This document shows positions 1-10,183 of a stretch of 49,254 bases of DNA, piece after piece. Both the position numbers and the translations under genes were made by a program. The notes under the pieces were generated by a model. It saw nothing but the letters and a program-made list of their open reading frames with translations. It was not told the origin of the DNA and searched no databases. Positions within the stretch are counted from its first letter, which is position 1. Every line of letters begins with the position of its first letter. Source of the DNA: Bacteroidaceae bacterium (GTDB taxonomy: Bacteria > Bacteroidota > Bacteroidia > Bacteroidales > Bacteroidaceae); the NCBI GenBank assembly GCA_017541265.1, contig JAFXZK010000082.1:1-49254 (forward strand), read 5' to 3'.

Positions 1-264
1 GCCCTCACTCTCTTTTGCAAGAGAGAATTGCTTATCGGAGAACAGGCGCACGGCGTATCTCTTGTCAAGCTTCTTGTCAAAGCCGGACAAGAAATCAAGC
101 GCCTTTTGTTTTGATGGGAAATGACGGCGAAGAATCGTTGTGCGAAAGCCTATTGCACATGGGTCAAGTCGCTTAATATCGTGCTTCGTCACAATCTTTC
201 CGGTTGTGGGTGTGAACTCTGCCCAATATATTTTATAGGCAGATAGTATTGGCTTCTTTTCCAT
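1..264 (-). CDS. small hypothetical protein, cut by left edge
   Basis: An open frame of 88 codons runs leftward from an ATG at 264 and leaves the window without a stop, so only the N-terminal part is seen. It begins MEKKPILSAYKIYWAEF and is rich in Lys, Arg and aromatic residues. It starts 6 nt after the stop of the 271-714 gene, the tight spacing expected of an operon. No domain recognised. The even codon use and the spacing make it more likely than the overlapping frames in this stretch. Confidence 0.6.
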   Translation of the reverse strand, partial: MEKKPILSAYKIYWAEFTPTTGKIVTKHDIKRLDPCAIGFRTTILRRHFPSKQKALDFLSGFDKKLDKRYAVRLFSDKQFSLAKESEG

Positions 265-270
265 AGTCCG

Positions 271-714
271 TTATTTCTTGGGTTCGCAAATAATCGTTTT
301 ATTTCTCTCTTGGAGTGCTTTGTAGCGAGCTTCTGCAATGATGTGAACGTCAGGATTGAGGTCGGTCCACCCATCTTCAAGCATCATTTTCAGAAGCTGG
401 ACAACCTGCTGAACACTGAGAATGATGCCAGGCCCGCGATTCTTGCGTTCGTCATCATAGATTCGCTGGCGGCGTTGTACGTCACCTTGAAGTTCGTCAA
501 TAAGCGGTTCAACGGCTGCGAAGTCCCCGACGATTGCCGTCCTTGTCTCGTCAAGGTTCAAGAACGTCATTTGAACGTGCAGGTCTTCTTCTCCGTCGCC
601 GTCGTCAATACCAAGAATATACTTGCGTACTTCTTCCTGAGTTTGTTGATTTTCTCCATGTGGGGTACTGCCGATTTTCTTCTTCGCAGTATTAAAGTCG
701 ATAATTTTTGCCAT
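271..714 (-). CDS. hypothetical acidic protein (147 aa)
   Basis: Starts MAKIIDFNTAKKKIG and has an acidic block (DDGDGEEDL) near residue 37. The C-terminal half is predicted helical. No family recognised. It is the first gene after a Bacteroidetes-type -7 box at 735-742, so the 5' UTR would be only about 14 nt, and it is followed at 6 nt by the gene at the left edge. Size, charge and position fit a small early phage protein, but function is unknown. Confidence 0.6.
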   Translation of the reverse strand: MAKIIDFNTAKKKIGSTPHGENQQTQEEVRKYILGIDDGDGEEDLHVQMTFLNLDETRTAIVGDFAAVEPLIDELQGDVQRRQRIYDDERKNRGPGIILSVQQVVQLLKMMLEDGWTDLNPDVHIIAEARYKALQERNKTIICEPKK

Positions 715-734
715 AATGTTGTAGCTTTCGAGGA

Positions 735-742
735 CAAAGATA
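735..742 (-). promoter_or_regulatory. host-type -7 box TATCTTTG
   Basis: On the minus strand the sequence reads TATCTTTG, matching the Bacteroidetes sigma-ABfr -7 consensus TAnnTTTG, about 20 nt upstream of the 271-714 gene. No clear TTTG -33 element is visible at the usual distance, so this is a partial match. Confidence 0.4.
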
Positions 743-788
743 CATAATTTCTGCGAGCTGTCCTCATTATCTTGCAGAAATCTTTTGT

Positions 789-1031
789 TTAGCCTTTTAA
801 TTGCTCTTTCAAAGCGGCTCTCACTCTGTCATGGAGGGCATAGCCGGTGTAGAAGTCGCTGTCTGAGCGTTTGGCATTATCCTTCCATCCGTCAAGAAGC
901 CTATCAATTAGAAGTAGCTCTGCAAGGTTCTCGACGGTTACTGTTTTCTTTTCTTTTTCTCTCTCAACCTGTGCTGCCAGGTCTTCAATGATATACTGCG
1001 CAGCCTGATGTTCTCTGTCTTTGTGATTCAT
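789..1031 (-). CDS. hypothetical small helical protein (80 aa)
   Basis: Starts MNHKDREHQAAQYIIEDL. The first 40 residues form a charged, probably helical segment rich in Glu and Lys. The start lies in the context AAACGATTATGA, which recurs at several other starts here (7003, 13598) and supports this ATG. No domain recognised. It lies in the leftward accessory gene set, between the 1045-1233 gene and a promoter-like box. Confidence 0.55.
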   Translation of the reverse strand: MNHKDREHQAAQYIIEDLAAQVEREKEKKTVTVENLAELLLIDRLLDGWKDNAKRSDSDFYTGYALHDRVRAALKEQLKG

Positions 1032-1044
1032 AATCGTTTCGTTT

Positions 1045-1233
1045 TTAATTTAGTTCCACAACCTTGATGTCGCAGTAAAGATAGGGCTTGCGTTCCATTT
1101 CCTCGCAAAGCCTATCTACTTCCTCTTCTGCCACATCATGATAAATAACTTCGCCGTCGGACACAATATCATATCGTGTGCCACGTCCATTTGTTCCACT
1201 GAAATTGTCAATGTCATAATCAAGTCTTGTCAT
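1045..1233 (-). CDS. hypothetical small acidic protein (62 aa)
   Basis: The chosen start MTRLDYDIDNF at 1233 lies downstream of the stop of the giant methylase-helicase gene (1277); a longer frame from 1320 would overlap that gene and has unlikely composition. The protein is acidic, with a run AEEEVDRLCEEME in the middle. Function unknown. The 43-nt gap to the gene upstream suggests the same transcript. Confidence 0.5.
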   Translation of the reverse strand: MTRLDYDIDNFSGTNGRGTRYDIVSDGEVIYHDVAEEEVDRLCEEMERKPYLYCDIKVVELN

Positions 1234-1276
1234 AATTTTGAAATTATAAATTTTGAATTGCTGTGTACTTTTGTCA

Positions 1277-4200
1277 TTAGGCAGCCGCCGCATTTGCGGC
1301 AGCTGCTTCCTTCGTTGCATTTAGCTCTGTCTCTATCTTACGGTCGAGGAGATTGAGGTCTGTGCGGAGTTGGCGTAACTCTTCTTCCTTCGCCCAAGGC
1401 TTTCCTACGAGTGCGGCAATCTGTTCTATACGAAGCGTGTTGTCTTCCATCTTCAGTTGCCACTCGTCGATAATTGCGGGAATATGAAGCAGGGCTTTCA
1501 GAGCATTCTCCGACGACAGACGCGGCGATGTCTTTGTCAGCTTAAAAGAGTAGTGCAGACGTGTACCTCCTTCCACAAAGAAGCGGTTCTCATACTGAGC
1601 AATCCCGTCTTTCTTTGCCACTTCACTTGTTCGAACCTGAACGCGGAAGCCGTAGATGCTACCAATGGCAATATATGCTTCACAGGTTTGCATCGTGTCA
1701 GCAATGGAGAGCAATCTTTCTCCAAGTGCCTTGGCTTTGTCTTCCGATGTGAGTGGTTTGCCTTCCGATGTGACAGTCGGCATTTGGAAGCCGTCAATCA
1801 CGAGGTCGTTCAGCACATTGCCTTCCGCATCCAATCGGCGCACATTGTTGAACTTGGCAAGGTCGGCTTTTGCGTCTGCGATGTTACGCTCATGGCATTC
1901 ATTCTCGGCACGGAGCTTCTGCATCTTTTCTTCCTGCTCTCTCTGGTCGCGGAAGTAGTTCTTGCGTTCACTCTCCAAACTACCGATGCGCTTCTCAAAC
2001 TTGGCACGTTCCAAGAGGTCGGTGTTTCCACTGAGCACTGCCATGTACTCGGCGAAGTTCATGCCGTTCTCATCCATAGCACCTTCGTCGATGGTACGAA
2101 TACCAAGCTGACCGCGCTTTAACTGACGGATGAACATCTGCTTGTTGTTGAGAAGATTGAACTTGTAGCTGTCAAGGCTTCTCTCCACTGCATAAACGAT
2201 GACATCAACTTGATTGTCGGCATAGAGCCTTGCCACTTCGTTGCCCTTGCGGATTGCTCTACCCTCTCTCTGTTCGAGGTCGGAAGGTCGCCACGGAGTA
2301 TCGAGGTGATGTACTGCAACAACTCTCTTTTGAGCATTGACTCCAGTTCCAAGCATCTGTGTGCTGCCGAACACCACTCTTACTATTCCTTCGTTCAGGG
2401 CTGCAATAAGTCGTTGCTTTGCCCTGTCGCACTTACATTCCTGTATGAAGCGTATCTCATTGGCAGGGATACCATATTCCTGGACAAGTTTCCGCTTAAT
2501 CTCGGAATAGACGTTCCACGCTTCATTGTTCTGCCACGTAGAGAGGTCGGAGAAGATAAGCTGTGTGCCTTTCTGTGCATCATACTTATCATAATACTCC
2601 TTTACCAATGCAGCACATCGGCTTGCCTTGTTTCTCGGATGGTCGCCATACGACGGGTCAACAAGGCGCATATCCAAAGACATCTTCCTTGCATAGTCAG
2701 TTGCATAGAGCATCTTCGCTTTCTCCTGCTTATCCGTAAACTTATCTATGCCTAACAGCCTTGGATTGCCGGTCTTGGCAAACTCCATAAGACGGAGGAT
2801 GAACTCTTCTTGGTCGGGCGTTGGCTTGATGTTCAGGAGCATCGGGTGCTTCTTCGGGCGTTCAATACCCACATCCTCTGCTGTACGGAAGTCGGTTATC
2901 TCGTTGTAGAACATTGCCAGCTCTGGCACCTTGATGAAGTAGCGGAAACGCTCCTTCAGGATAATCGTGTTCGTTATCGAGAACTCAAACTCGCTGCTCT
3001 TTTTCGTGAAGATTGCAGCCCAAGCATCGAAGCAGCTGACATTCTGTCTTGCCAATGCTTTCGGACGAAGGTACTTGAACAGACAATACAACTCTGTAAG
3101 GCTGTTTGTTACAGTTGTACCACTTAGGAACGTAGCACCGAGGTCTCTGCCTGTCCGCTTTTGTATCGTTCGGATCGCCATAAGAAGATTAAATGCACGC
3201 TTACTGCCTTCAGGATTACCGATGCCTGCCACTCTGTCGTGACGGGTTGAGAACCGAAGGTTTTTGAAGATGTGACTTTCGTCCACGAAGATGTGGTCGA
3301 TGCATAAGAGGTCGAAGTCCACAATATCGTCAGCACGCTTTTTCAAAGAGTCTTGCAATTCCTGTATCTTCTTGCTCATGCTTTTCTTGCGAATCTCCAA
3401 CCCCTTGCGCATTTTCTTTGTGATGTTCCAGCCCCATCCGCTCATTGCTTCAAGGCTGTCTTCCACCTCCTGCAACTCGTCCTGCAACTGCTCCAATTGA
3501 ATGACCTCGCTCTGCGGGATGCGACTGAACTGGTCGTGAGACATGATGATGCAGTCATAGTCATTGTTCTTGGCGTTGTTCAGGAACTCAACGCGGTTAG
3601 CTCCTGCATAGTCGCTCTCCTTTGCGAACAATATCTTTGCCTGCGGATAAGCGGTGCGATACGTCTCAGCGATTGCACTCACATTTGCCTTCATGCCGAT
3701 AATCATCGGTTTATGACACAGCCCAAGACGCTTCATTTCGTGAGCTGCAATACACATGATGAGCGTCTTACCGCTGCCTACCTCATGGTCGCAGATGCCA
3801 CCGCCATTCAGCAAGAGCATCCATACACAATCCTTCTGACTGCCATATATATGCTCAATGCCATACTTCTTTTTCAACCCATCCATATCAATGCCTGGGA
3901 ATGTCTGGTGACTTCCGTCATACTTTGGTTTGACGAAACAGTTAAAGCGACGGTTATAGACACCGGCAAGGTCGTCACGGAACTCTTTCCCCTGACGTTG
4001 CAGCCAATCCACAAAGCCTTGACGTATTTCCTCAATCTTCGTGTTGGCAAGCTGCGTCTTTTCTGCATCTTCTATCTTCACGACCTTATCGTTCTCATCA
4101 TATACCTTGTAGCCTTTTTCGTCTCGCTTGTATTTCATCATCTTCGGGCAAGTGTTGTGCATGGCATGAACCAATAAGGACATTCCGTCTTGATAGTCGC

Positions 4201-6178
4201 TTGCTTCACTGCTTACACAATAATGCGTCCAAATCTTCTCATTGCCACGATGCACATCGGCAGCGTACTGGTCGAGCAAGGGCTGATACTTTATCGTCAC
4301 CTGAGCATCGTTTCCTGGCATACTGAAGAACTCAGACGCAAACCTCTCATAGATGCTGGTGCTTATCCACCTCTCACCAAGATTGAAGTCAAGGTCGTCG
4401 AATGGTATAGGCGTTGGTGTAGCTGCCTCAAGTGCAGCGATGGCATCTGTGAGTTGAGTATTGAACATTGAAGGCTCGTTACCGTGAATGCTTTCATATT
4501 TCTGCTTATATTTCTTTATTTTCTCTACCTTCTCGATAACATTGCCAGAGACAAACTTTGCCTTAATCTCATACTCATTATTGAGTGGGTTATAGAACAC
4601 CTCGCCTTTCAGTTCATCCAACAGCTCGTTACCTTCCATCCCTGTAAGTTTCGACATATAGCCAAGTTTCACGCCGCCATACTCATTCAAGCTCTGTGCA
4701 AGTGCCTCATGAGCTGACATAGGTTCTGTTCGCTCTTCTGTAGCAAAGGCTATAGGCTTCATCATAATGTCGGATTTCTCCCAATGGTTGTCAACCTTGC
4801 GCTCAATAGCCAACACGTCTGTTACATTCAGTCGTTTTGCGGCTTGCTTGTTTGCTTCATTGTTCAGGTCGCCAAACTTGTTCACAAAGGCGTCATAGAT
4901 GGTGTTCAGTTTCTTACGCAATGTTGATTGCTCCGTCTTCTCTATTGCTTCTGTTTCATACAGCTCCTTATAGACTTCTGCCATCTTCAGCAGAGCTTCC
5001 TCATGCTTGGTATATCTCCGCTCTTTGGCAGTGTGGTTTTTACGAGAGGGCCTTGCCGCGTTTTTGTGACCATTCTCGAAGAGGTCAACGTCGATATTCG
5101 CATTTATATCTCTTTCAAGGACGATACCCATATCCCTGGCAATGCCGTCAACTCCGTCGCGATGCTCATACACAAAGCCAGGCTTTCCGTATGGGTCAGT
5201 ATCAATCTTTGTGTCTGTTGCTATCACATGGTCGGGATAACATGTGAAGTACAGATTAGTCGGACATCCGTTGTCTTCGTAGGTTGTCAGCAATAGAGCT
5301 TCATCTGGGGTTAGCGAAGTCCTGCCTTCACATTTCTGTAACATCAACAAGTCAGTGCCAACCTCTGTGTCCGCATCTTTGAAGAGATTGTTAGCCAGTC
5401 GCAAGGCACTTACCAACTTTGCGTTCTTCAATGCTTCACGCAGTTGGTCGCTGTCGCGATTGAGATAGTTCGATGTGATGATGTACGCCTCGATGCCGCC
5501 ATTTCGCAGACAATCAAGTCCTTTCAGTACATAATACTTGTGTATCATCTTCGTTGCTTCTCTTTGTATTGGGCTTGAATATGCAGGGTCATACACGGAG
5601 ATATTGCCAAATGGCACATTGGTCGCTACAAGGTCAAATCGTCCGAGGTCGCTTGCGGGGATAGTCTCAAAGCCCTCTCCGACAACCTTCACAAAGCGTG
5701 TATATGGCAATGCTTTCATGGAACGGTCAAGAACGAGAGAAGTTAACATATCCTTTTCGTAGGCTACCACTTCATTCCCGTCAATACCGACCTGCAAGAA
5801 CGAACCGCTACCAGCCGCAGGGTCAAGGACATGCTTGCTTTCAATGTGAGCATGGATGAGTGCATCATGGATTTTATTCGGGATGATTTTCGGCGTGTAA
5901 TACGCAGTGAGCGTGCTTTCCTTCACACTTTGCATCCAAGCCTTGAACTCGCGTTCGTCCTTGCTCTCATCTTTCAAAAGCTGATGAAGCATGATTGTGT
6001 CAAAGAAGAAGTCGAGGTCACTCTTCGCCCATGCTGCCGTATCAAGAGGGTTAAGGACAAAGTTCAGGCCGCCAAAGCCTGTGTACTTTTTGAGTATGTC
6101 AATGTCATACTCGCTCGTTGATGTCAAAGCGTGACGCAACACCTCGATGTTGTCACGAAGTCTTTGTAATTTACTCAT
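1277..6178 (-). CDS. giant N6-adenine methylase/SNF2 helicase, DarB-like (1633 aa)
   Basis: Seen: an N-terminal adenine methyltransferase with the AYYTP motif (about residues 92-96), the SAM-binding DPAAGSGSF (119-127) and a catalytic NVPF in place of NPPF (187-190). Then a superfamily 2 helicase with GSGKT (about 800), DESH for DEAH (about 966) and an arginine-finger motif [10 protein letters not shown] (about 1304), followed by a coiled C-terminus ending in an Ala-rich tail. Known: this methylase-helicase order occurs in phage P1 DarB, which protects incoming DNA from type I restriction, and in large proteins of Bacteroidetes mobile elements. Inferred: an anti-restriction or DNA-modifying protein. 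The start at 6178 ([10 protein letters not shown]) is preferred to the upstream 6328 because the latter overlaps the next gene. Confidence 0.85.
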   Translation of the reverse strand: MSKLQRLRDNIEVLRHALTSTSEYDIDILKKYTGFGGLNFVLNPLDTAAWAKSDLDFFFDTIMLHQLLKDESKDEREFKAWMQSVKESTLTAYYTPKIIPNKIHDALIHAHIESKHVLDPAAGSGSFLQVGIDGNEVVAYEKDMLTSLVLDRSMKALPYTRFVKVVGEGFETIPASDLGRFDLVATNVPFGNISVYDPAYSSPIQREATKMIHKYYVLKGLDCLRNGGIEAYIITSNYLNRDSDQLREALKNAKLVSALRLANNLFKDADTEVGTDLLMLQKCEGRTSLTPDEALLLTTYEDNGCPTNLYFTCYPDHVIATDTKIDTDPYGKPGFVYEHRDGVDGIARDMGIVLERDINANIDVDLFENGHKNAARPSRKNHTAKERRYTKHEEALLKMAEVYKELYETEAIEKTEQSTLRKKLNTIYDAFVNKFGDLNNEANKQAAKRLNVTDVLAIERKVDNHWEKSDIMMKPIAFATEERTEPMSAHEALAQSLNEYGGVKLGYMSKLTGMEGNELLDELKGEVFYNPLNNEYEIKAKFVSGNVIEKVEKIKKYKQKYESIHGNEPSMFNTQLTDAIAALEAATPTPIPFDDLDFNLGERWISTSIYERFASEFFSMPGNDAQVTIKYQPLLDQYAADVHRGNEKIWTHYCVSSEASDYQDGMSLLVHAMHNTCPKMMKYKRDEKGYKVYDENDKVVKIEDAEKTQLANTKIEEIRQGFVDWLQRQGKEFRDDLAGVYNRRFNCFVKPKYDGSHQTFPGIDMDGLKKKYGIEHIYGSQKDCVWMLLLNGGGICDHEVGSGKTLIMCIAAHEMKRLGLCHKPMIIGMKANVSAIAETYRTAYPQAKILFAKESDYAGANRVEFLNNAKNNDYDCIIMSHDQFSRIPQSEVIQLEQLQDELQEVEDSLEAMSGWGWNITKKMRKGLEIRKKSMSKKIQELQDSLKKRADDIVDFDLLCIDHIFVDESHIFKNLRFSTRHDRVAGIGNPEGSKRAFNLLMAIRTIQKRTGRDLGATFLSGTTVTNSLTELYCLFKYLRPKALARQNVSCFDAWAAIFTKKSSEFEFSITNTIILKERFRYFIKVPELAMFYNEITDFRTAEDVGIERPKKHPMLLNIKPTPDQEEFILRLMEFAKTGNPRLLGIDKFTDKQEKAKMLYATDYARKMSLDMRLVDPSYGDHPRNKASRCAALVKEYYDKYDAQKGTQLIFSDLSTWQNNEAWNVYSEIKRKLVQEYGIPANEIRFIQECKCDRAKQRLIAALNEGIVRVVFGSTQMLGTGVNAQKRVVAVHHLDTPWRPSDLEQREGRAIRKGNEVARLYADNQVDVIVYAVERSLDSYKFNLLNNKQMFIRQLKRGQLGIRTIDEGAMDENGMNFAEYMAVLSGNTDLLERAKFEKRIGSLESERKNYFRDQREQEEKMQKLRAENECHERNIADAKADLAKFNNVRRLDAEGNVLNDLVIDGFQMPTVTSEGKPLTSEDKAKALGERLLSIADTMQTCEAYIAIGSIYGFRVQVRTSEVAKKDGIAQYENRFFVEGGTRLHYSFKLTKTSPRLSSENALKALLHIPAIIDEWQLKMEDNTLRIEQIAALVGKPWAKEEELRQLRTDLNLLDRKIETELNATKEAAAANAAAA

Positions 6179-6207
6179 GTTTTGTTTATTTAGGGGGTTA
6201 AACTTTT

Positions 6208-6555
6208 TCAATGATGTGCTTGTGATTGTTTCAGATAGCCCCGGAATTGTGTCATGTCCGAGAAACTTATAGGAAGGCCACAAAGGTAAGCAAGGATTCC
6301 TCCATTTGCCCGATGGTCTGTTATCCACGAATTGTCGTCGAGCCTGTAACGCAGATAATGTTGACTATAGGAAGTCCAACTTTCTTGAAAGCTGCCGTCT
6401 GAATACAGCCGCTTTTCATACTCATAGCTCCCAGACGCTTGCTTCACCTCTTGCTCAACGAAAGCCTTCGCCTCGTTGTAATTCTCAAAGTAGGCAGTAT
6501 AGATACCGCTACCTTCGTCGGTCTCGTGATGTACCGTAAAGATTGTAGTAAACAT
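6208..6555 (-). CDS. hypothetical protein (115 aa)
   Basis: Chosen start [15 protein letters not shown] at 6555; a longer frame from 6621 adds a low-quality N-terminus. The protein is rich in Tyr, Ser and Glu and looks like a compact alpha/beta domain, but I recognise no family. It lies 29 nt upstream of the giant methylase-helicase and is probably co-transcribed with it. Confidence 0.55.
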   Translation of the reverse strand: MFTTIFTVHHETDEGSGIYTAYFENYNEAKAFVEQEVKQASGSYEYEKRLYSDGSFQESWTSYSQHYLRYRLDDNSWITDHRANGGILAYLCGLPISFSDMTQFRGYLKQSQAHH

Positions 6556-6643
6556 TGTTGTTCGTTTTTGAATTAAACACTCTTTATTTGCTCCCGCAGC
6601 GCCATCAAAGGCGTAGGTCATAGCCGCTGCGGGATAAGGTAGG

Positions 6644-7003
6644 TTAATGTGCGTCTTCTACTTCGTCTGGCATCACCTTCGTGCCGTCAATCATCATGTA
6701 ATAGTCCAGCTTACACTTTTCACCATGCTCCTGAGTGTGGTGTGCCAGCATAATGTGGATGTTCTTGCCGTGCTTCTTGGAATATACTTCTTGCCCGCCA
6801 TGATATTCCTTCACGCTGGGTACCACCACAATCTCCACGTCGTCGGCTACATGGCAGTCAGGCTCCAAATAGTAGTTATTAGTACACGTCAGCCACTCAC
6901 CGTCAATCTGAGTGAAATACCTTCCCGTTTCCTCACACAAGTAATACTTGCGGCCACGGTAGGCCGACAAGCTCTCGTCAAACTTTACTTTAATCTGTCT
7001 CAT
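6644..7003 (-). CDS. hypothetical protein (119 aa)
   Basis: Start MRQIKVKFDESLSAYRG at 7003, in the recurring context AACGATTATG, is preferred to an ATG 21 nt upstream. It overlaps the end of the Cys-rich gene (6990-7127) by 14 nt, suggesting translational coupling. The sequence is Tyr- and His-rich in the middle (HGGQEVYSKKHGKNIHIM) with an acidic C-terminus. No family recognised. Confidence 0.55.
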   Translation of the reverse strand: MRQIKVKFDESLSAYRGRKYYLCEETGRYFTQIDGEWLTCTNNYYLEPDCHVADDVEIVVVPSVKEYHGGQEVYSKKHGKNIHIMLAHHTQEHGEKCKLDYYMMIDGTKVMPDEVEDAH

Positions 7004-7127
7004 AATCGTTGCATTTATGTCCACTACTCACTTCGCCCTCGTGTTCTTCGAGGTCGCAAAAATAACACTTGTAGCCACCGCAGTGGCAATGCTTGCAGTT
7101 GAAGCAATCTTGATTGGTTGTTGCCAT
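6990..7127 (-). CDS. small Cys-rich, probably zinc-binding protein (45 aa)
   Basis: Starts MATTNQDCFNCKHCHCGG. It has seven Cys in pattern CxxCxxCxC, then CxxC, then a late HxC, typical of small metal-binding proteins with a zinc ribbon or knuckle. It overlaps the next gene by 14 nt. Function cannot be told from sequence, but such proteins often contact nucleic acid or protein. The gene is short but the Cys spacing makes chance unlikely. Confidence 0.6.
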   Translation of the reverse strand: MATTNQDCFNCKHCHCGGYKCYFCDLEEHEGEVSSGHKCNDYETD

Positions 7128-7141
7128 AATTCATTTACCAT

Positions 7142-7258
7142 TTATTGTTCATCACTCTGTATTGTGCTGTCCGTCGTTGGAGGATACACAGTCAAGACCG
7201 GATAAGTCTTTAGATAAGCCTTGAAGCTCCTTCTGAAATTTCGATTAAACCAAGACAT
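7142..7258 (-). CDS. hypothetical small basic protein (38 aa)
   Basis: Start MSWFNRNFRRSFKAYLK at 7258; a longer frame from 7336 overlaps the 7278-7430 gene. The N-terminal half is basic and aromatic (possible amphipathic helix), the C-terminal half polar. No family recognised. It fits exactly between its neighbours, which supports expression. Confidence 0.4.
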   Translation of the reverse strand: MSWFNRNFRRSFKAYLKTYPVLTVYPPTTDSTIQSDEQ

Positions 7259-7277
7259 CGTTCTTTTCTTTTGTTGT

Positions 7278-7430
7278 TTATGGATTCCCTGTCTCACGCA
7301 GAAACTCGTCCTTCTGCCCATCATCAAGTTCTTCATAGAGATAGACGAGGGCTTCTACTCTCTCTTTGTTGTTAAGCTGGCTCCAGCCGCCTCTCATCCT
7401 TTGGTAGCCTTGTTTGTTATATACACACAT
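7278..7430 (-). CDS. hypothetical small acidic protein (50 aa)
   Basis: Starts MCVYNKQGYQRMRGGWSQ and continues into an acidic helical segment (LYEELDDGQKDEFLR). It lies between a terminator-like hairpin at 7469-7500 and the 7142-7258 gene. No family recognised; called from reading-frame quality and from the fit between its neighbours. Confidence 0.5.
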   Translation of the reverse strand: MCVYNKQGYQRMRGGWSQLNNKERVEALVYLYEELDDGQKDEFLRETGNP

Positions 7431-7468
7431 AGTCGATTTAATTAAGAATTAAACTTTGGGATAAAACA

Positions 7469-7500
7469 GCAGCGGCAACTCCGTTTGGAATTGCCGCTGC
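7469..7500 (-). terminator. intrinsic terminator after the aspartic protease gene
   Basis: A 10-bp stem GCAGCGGCAA/TTGCCGCTGC, extended by three inner pairs and closed by a 4-nt loop, is followed on the minus strand by TGTTTTAT. It lies 25 nt after the stop of the 7525-7941 gene. The stem is symmetric, so some action on the plus strand is possible. Confidence 0.7.
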
Positions 7501-7524
7501 CGATTATGATAGCGATAAGATTTG

Positions 7525-7941
7525 CTAAAGCCTGAACATGAAGTTCACACCGCCATTTCCGTCTGGCTTGATAATCGTCAGACCATGGCTCATTACGTCC
7601 ATTCCGATAATGAGTGAAGATTTCATATTAGGCACAGCCACTCCGTCACTGATATGCAACACATCACCAGATGGGAAGCGCAAGTAGAACTGGCATCGTC
7701 GCGCCTGGCCGACAGAAGCACCCATTGTTACTGGTATTTCTTCACCAAGCGGTATGCCAAGTGCAATAGCCGTACTCATCCGTATATTGGTGTTGGTGGC
7801 TCCTGTGTCCCACAAGCCGCGTGTCTGCACAATCTTGGCATGACCTGCGGTTGTCGGATACATAATCTCTACGTCGGAAGTGATACGAATCAAGCTATGC
7901 CCGTCTTTTATGACAGGCACAGCGTTAATTTCAATCTGCAT
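7525..7941 (-). CDS. retropepsin-like aspartic protease (138 aa)
   Basis: Seen: WDTGATNTNI (about residues 44-53), the single-domain aspartic protease active-site motif D-T/S-G-A, and a C-terminal IIGMDVMSHG that resembles the ILG-D segment of retropepsins. Length about 140 matches a one-domain retropepsin that would act as a dimer. Known: such proteases occur in bacteria but are uncommon in phage accessory regions. Inferred: a cytoplasmic processing or host-targeting protease; substrate unknown. It is in one transcription unit with the 44-residue protein, behind a strong host-type promoter and before a terminator. Confidence 0.75.
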   Translation of the reverse strand: MQIEINAVPVIKDGHSLIRITSDVEIMYPTTAGHAKIVQTRGLWDTGATNTNIRMSTAIALGIPLGEEIPVTMGASVGQARRCQFYLRFPSGDVLHISDGVAVPNMKSSLIIGMDVMSHGLTIIKPDGNGGVNFMFRL

Positions 7942-7953
7942 AGTATCGTTGGA

Positions 7954-8088
7954 TTAGATGTCGATAACCTTCAGCGAGTCAATGTCAATGTCTATCTCTT
8001 TGACTTCATTGTCCTCTCTCTCATCAAAAAAGCAAGTAGGGCAAATCTCACCAATGGTTGAAGCAAAATCCTGTTCGTTCTTTTCCAT
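7954..8088 (-). CDS. small acidic protein upstream of the protease (44 aa)
   Basis: Starts MEKNEQDFASTIGEICPTCF and ends in an Asp/Ile repeat (EIDIDIDSLKVIDI). It has one CxxC. It lies about 12 nt downstream of the predicted transcription start of the 8107-8138 promoter and 12 nt before the retropepsin-like gene, so the two form a bicistron. It could be a partner, inhibitor or substrate of the protease; that is inference only. Confidence 0.6.
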   Translation of the reverse strand: MEKNEQDFASTIGEICPTCFFDEREDNEVKEIDIDIDSLKVIDI

Positions 8089-8106
8089 AATTCATGTTTT
8101 CTGCTG

Positions 8107-8138
8107 CAAAGTTAATACTATTTCTTATTCGCACCAAA
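8107..8138 (-). promoter_or_regulatory. strong host-type promoter TTTG-N20-TAACTTTG
   Basis: On the minus strand TTTG (8135-8138) is followed after exactly 20 nt by TAACTTTG (8107-8114), a full match to the Bacteroidetes primary sigma consensus. Predicted start is near 8100, just upstream of the 7954-8088 gene. Confidence 0.8.
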
Positions 8139-8146
8139 TTTTCGAA

Positions 8147-10183
8147 CTATGAATTTTGAATAAGCCGAAGGAATTGTGCTTCGTCAATAATCTCAATGCC
8201 GAGCTGTTCGGCTTTCTCGCGCTTGGCTGGCCCCATGTTAGAACCTGCAAGAACATAGTCGGTATTCTTCGATACGCTACTGCCGTTCTTGCCGCCATAC
8301 TGCTCAATCATGGCTCTGTACTCATCGCGACTATGTTCTTCAAACACACCGCTGATGACGATTGTCAAGCCAGCAAGGGGTTGGCTCTCTCCACCATTAC
8401 TGGAGGCGGTTGGAACGGGTATCTCTTCGTCCATCTGCAAGCCGGCTGTCTGTAGGCGTTTCAATAGCTCAAGGTTCTCTTTATCAGAAAACCACCGGCC
8501 GAGACTTATTGTAGTGTCCACGCCTACCCCGTCAATCTGCAAAAGTTGGTCGGGACACGCCGTAGCAATAACGGCAAGCATATTGATACTGCCGTAGCGC
8601 TTCAGCAGCAGCTTGGCTGTGCTTGCTCCAACATAGCGGATGCCGAGGGCAAAAAGGACGCGGTGCGCAGGGACGCTCTTGCTTTCCGTTCTGGAGAGGA
8701 TTATCCTTGTTGAGAAGAATGTCTCCAACTTTTCGGACTCGTAAATATCCGCAACGTCTTTAACAATGCCGTCGTTTATCCATTCTTCAATCATCTTCGG
8801 TCCGATGCCCTGTATGTTCATGGCTTCGCGGCTAACGAAGTGCTCCAACCTTGCTTGCAGTTGTGCAGGGCAGCTTTCTCCGATGCAATAATAATTGCTG
8901 CCGTCCTTCACCAATGGCGCACCACATTCAGGGCAATACTTCGGATAGGTCACTTCCTTGAAGTCCTTTGTGGCACAGGGGTCAACACCGACAACTATCT
9001 TCGGGATAATCTCGCCGCCCTTCTCAACCTCAATCCGCCCACCGATGGCGATGTGCATCTCATGCAGGAAGTCCGCATTGTTGCCTGTGGCTTTCCTTAC
9101 AAGTGTGCCAGCCAGGGGGACAGGGTCGAAGTGAACGACTGGCGTCACCTGACCTGTCCTGCCAACTTGGAAGGTCACATCTCTTACGGTGGTTATCATA
9201 CGTTCCGCATTGAACTTATAGGCAATCGCCCACTTTGGAGCCTTATAGGTTGCTCCGCATTGGCTTCTGATATGGCGGTCAGCAACCTTGAACACGATGC
9301 CGTCGATGGGATAGTCCATGAGGGGGCGACGAAGCACGAAGTCGTTGATGACATACTCAATACGCTCCTTATCGAAACAATCAACAATGGCATTGTTATA
9401 ATAGCCGACATGGAAGCTCTGTGCCGTTGGCACCCCAAAACGCCAGAGATTGTTCATCAGGTCGCATTGGTCTTGCTCCCATTCTTTCGATGTGAAGCGA
9501 AGTGGCACTTCATAAAGATAGACATCAAGACCGCGTTCCCTTACCACACTGCTTCGGGTGCTCTTCAATGTGCCTGCTGCTGCATTACGGGGATTGGCAA
9601 ACGGTTCTTCTCCGTTAGCCTCTCGCTCTGCATTGAGCTTGGCAAAGGTCTTGAACGGCATCAGCACCTCGCCCCTTATCTCGAAGCGCGACTGAGCCTT
9701 GATGTCAGGCTGGTCGATATAAAGCGGCACACGCTCTATCATCTTCACATTCTCCGTCACATCGTCGCCCTGCACACCGTCGCCACGAGTGACTGCCTGA
9801 GCCAACTTACCAAAGCGATAGATAAGCGAGATAGAAAGCCCATCGTACTTCGGCTCATAAGCAATCGCGACATCTTTGCCATAGACTGCCTTCACACTAT
9901 CATACCATGTCAGCAACTCGTCAACGCTATAGGCATTGGAGAGACTGAGCATCGGTATGTTATGCCTGACGTGCTTGAACTCCTGCTGCAAGTCACTGCC
10001 AACTCTCTGCGTAGGACTATTTGGCATTGCCAATTCGGGGTTCTTCGCTTCAAGCTCTTGCAGTTCCCGCATCAAGCGGTCAAATTCCTGGTCGCTAACT
10101 TCGCTAACATGGTCCACATAGTAGCGATAGTTGTAATGGTTGAGTTGCTTCGTCAACTCTTCGATTCTTTGTTTTGCGTTCAT
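8147..10183 (-). CDS. ligA: NAD-dependent DNA ligase (678 aa)
   Basis: Full-length LigA that seals nicks using NAD. Seen: N-terminal NAD-binding Ia domain with the conserved HxYxYYxxD-type segment (residues 16-24), adenylation motif EPKYDGLSIS with Lys112, OB fold, a four-Cys zinc finger (CPECG and CIGESC, about 400-430), helix-hairpin-helix region, and a C-terminal BRCT domain (about 600-678). Size matches cellular LigA; phage copies are often shorter. The start overlaps the stop of the 10180-10449 gene (ATGA), implying translational coupling. Role inferred: replication or circularisation of the phage genome. Confidence 0.95.
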   Translation of the reverse strand: MNAKQRIEELTKQLNHYNYRYYVDHVSEVSDQEFDRLMRELQELEAKNPELAMPNSPTQRVGSDLQQEFKHVRHNIPMLSLSNAYSVDELLTWYDSVKAVYGKDVAIAYEPKYDGLSISLIYRFGKLAQAVTRGDGVQGDDVTENVKMIERVPLYIDQPDIKAQSRFEIRGEVLMPFKTFAKLNAEREANGEEPFANPRNAAAGTLKSTRSSVVRERGLDVYLYEVPLRFTSKEWEQDQCDLMNNLWRFGVPTAQSFHVGYYNNAIVDCFDKERIEYVINDFVLRRPLMDYPIDGIVFKVADRHIRSQCGATYKAPKWAIAYKFNAERMITTVRDVTFQVGRTGQVTPVVHFDPVPLAGTLVRKATGNNADFLHEMHIAIGGRIEVEKGGEIIPKIVVGVDPCATKDFKEVTYPKYCPECGAPLVKDGSNYYCIGESCPAQLQARLEHFVSREAMNIQGIGPKMIEEWINDGIVKDVADIYESEKLETFFSTRIILSRTESKSVPAHRVLFALGIRYVGASTAKLLLKRYGSINMLAVIATACPDQLLQIDGVGVDTTISLGRWFSDKENLELLKRLQTAGLQMDEEIPVPTASSNGGESQPLAGLTIVISGVFEEHSRDEYRAMIEQYGGKNGSSVSKNTDYVLAGSNMGPAKREKAEQLGIEIIDEAQFLRLIQNS

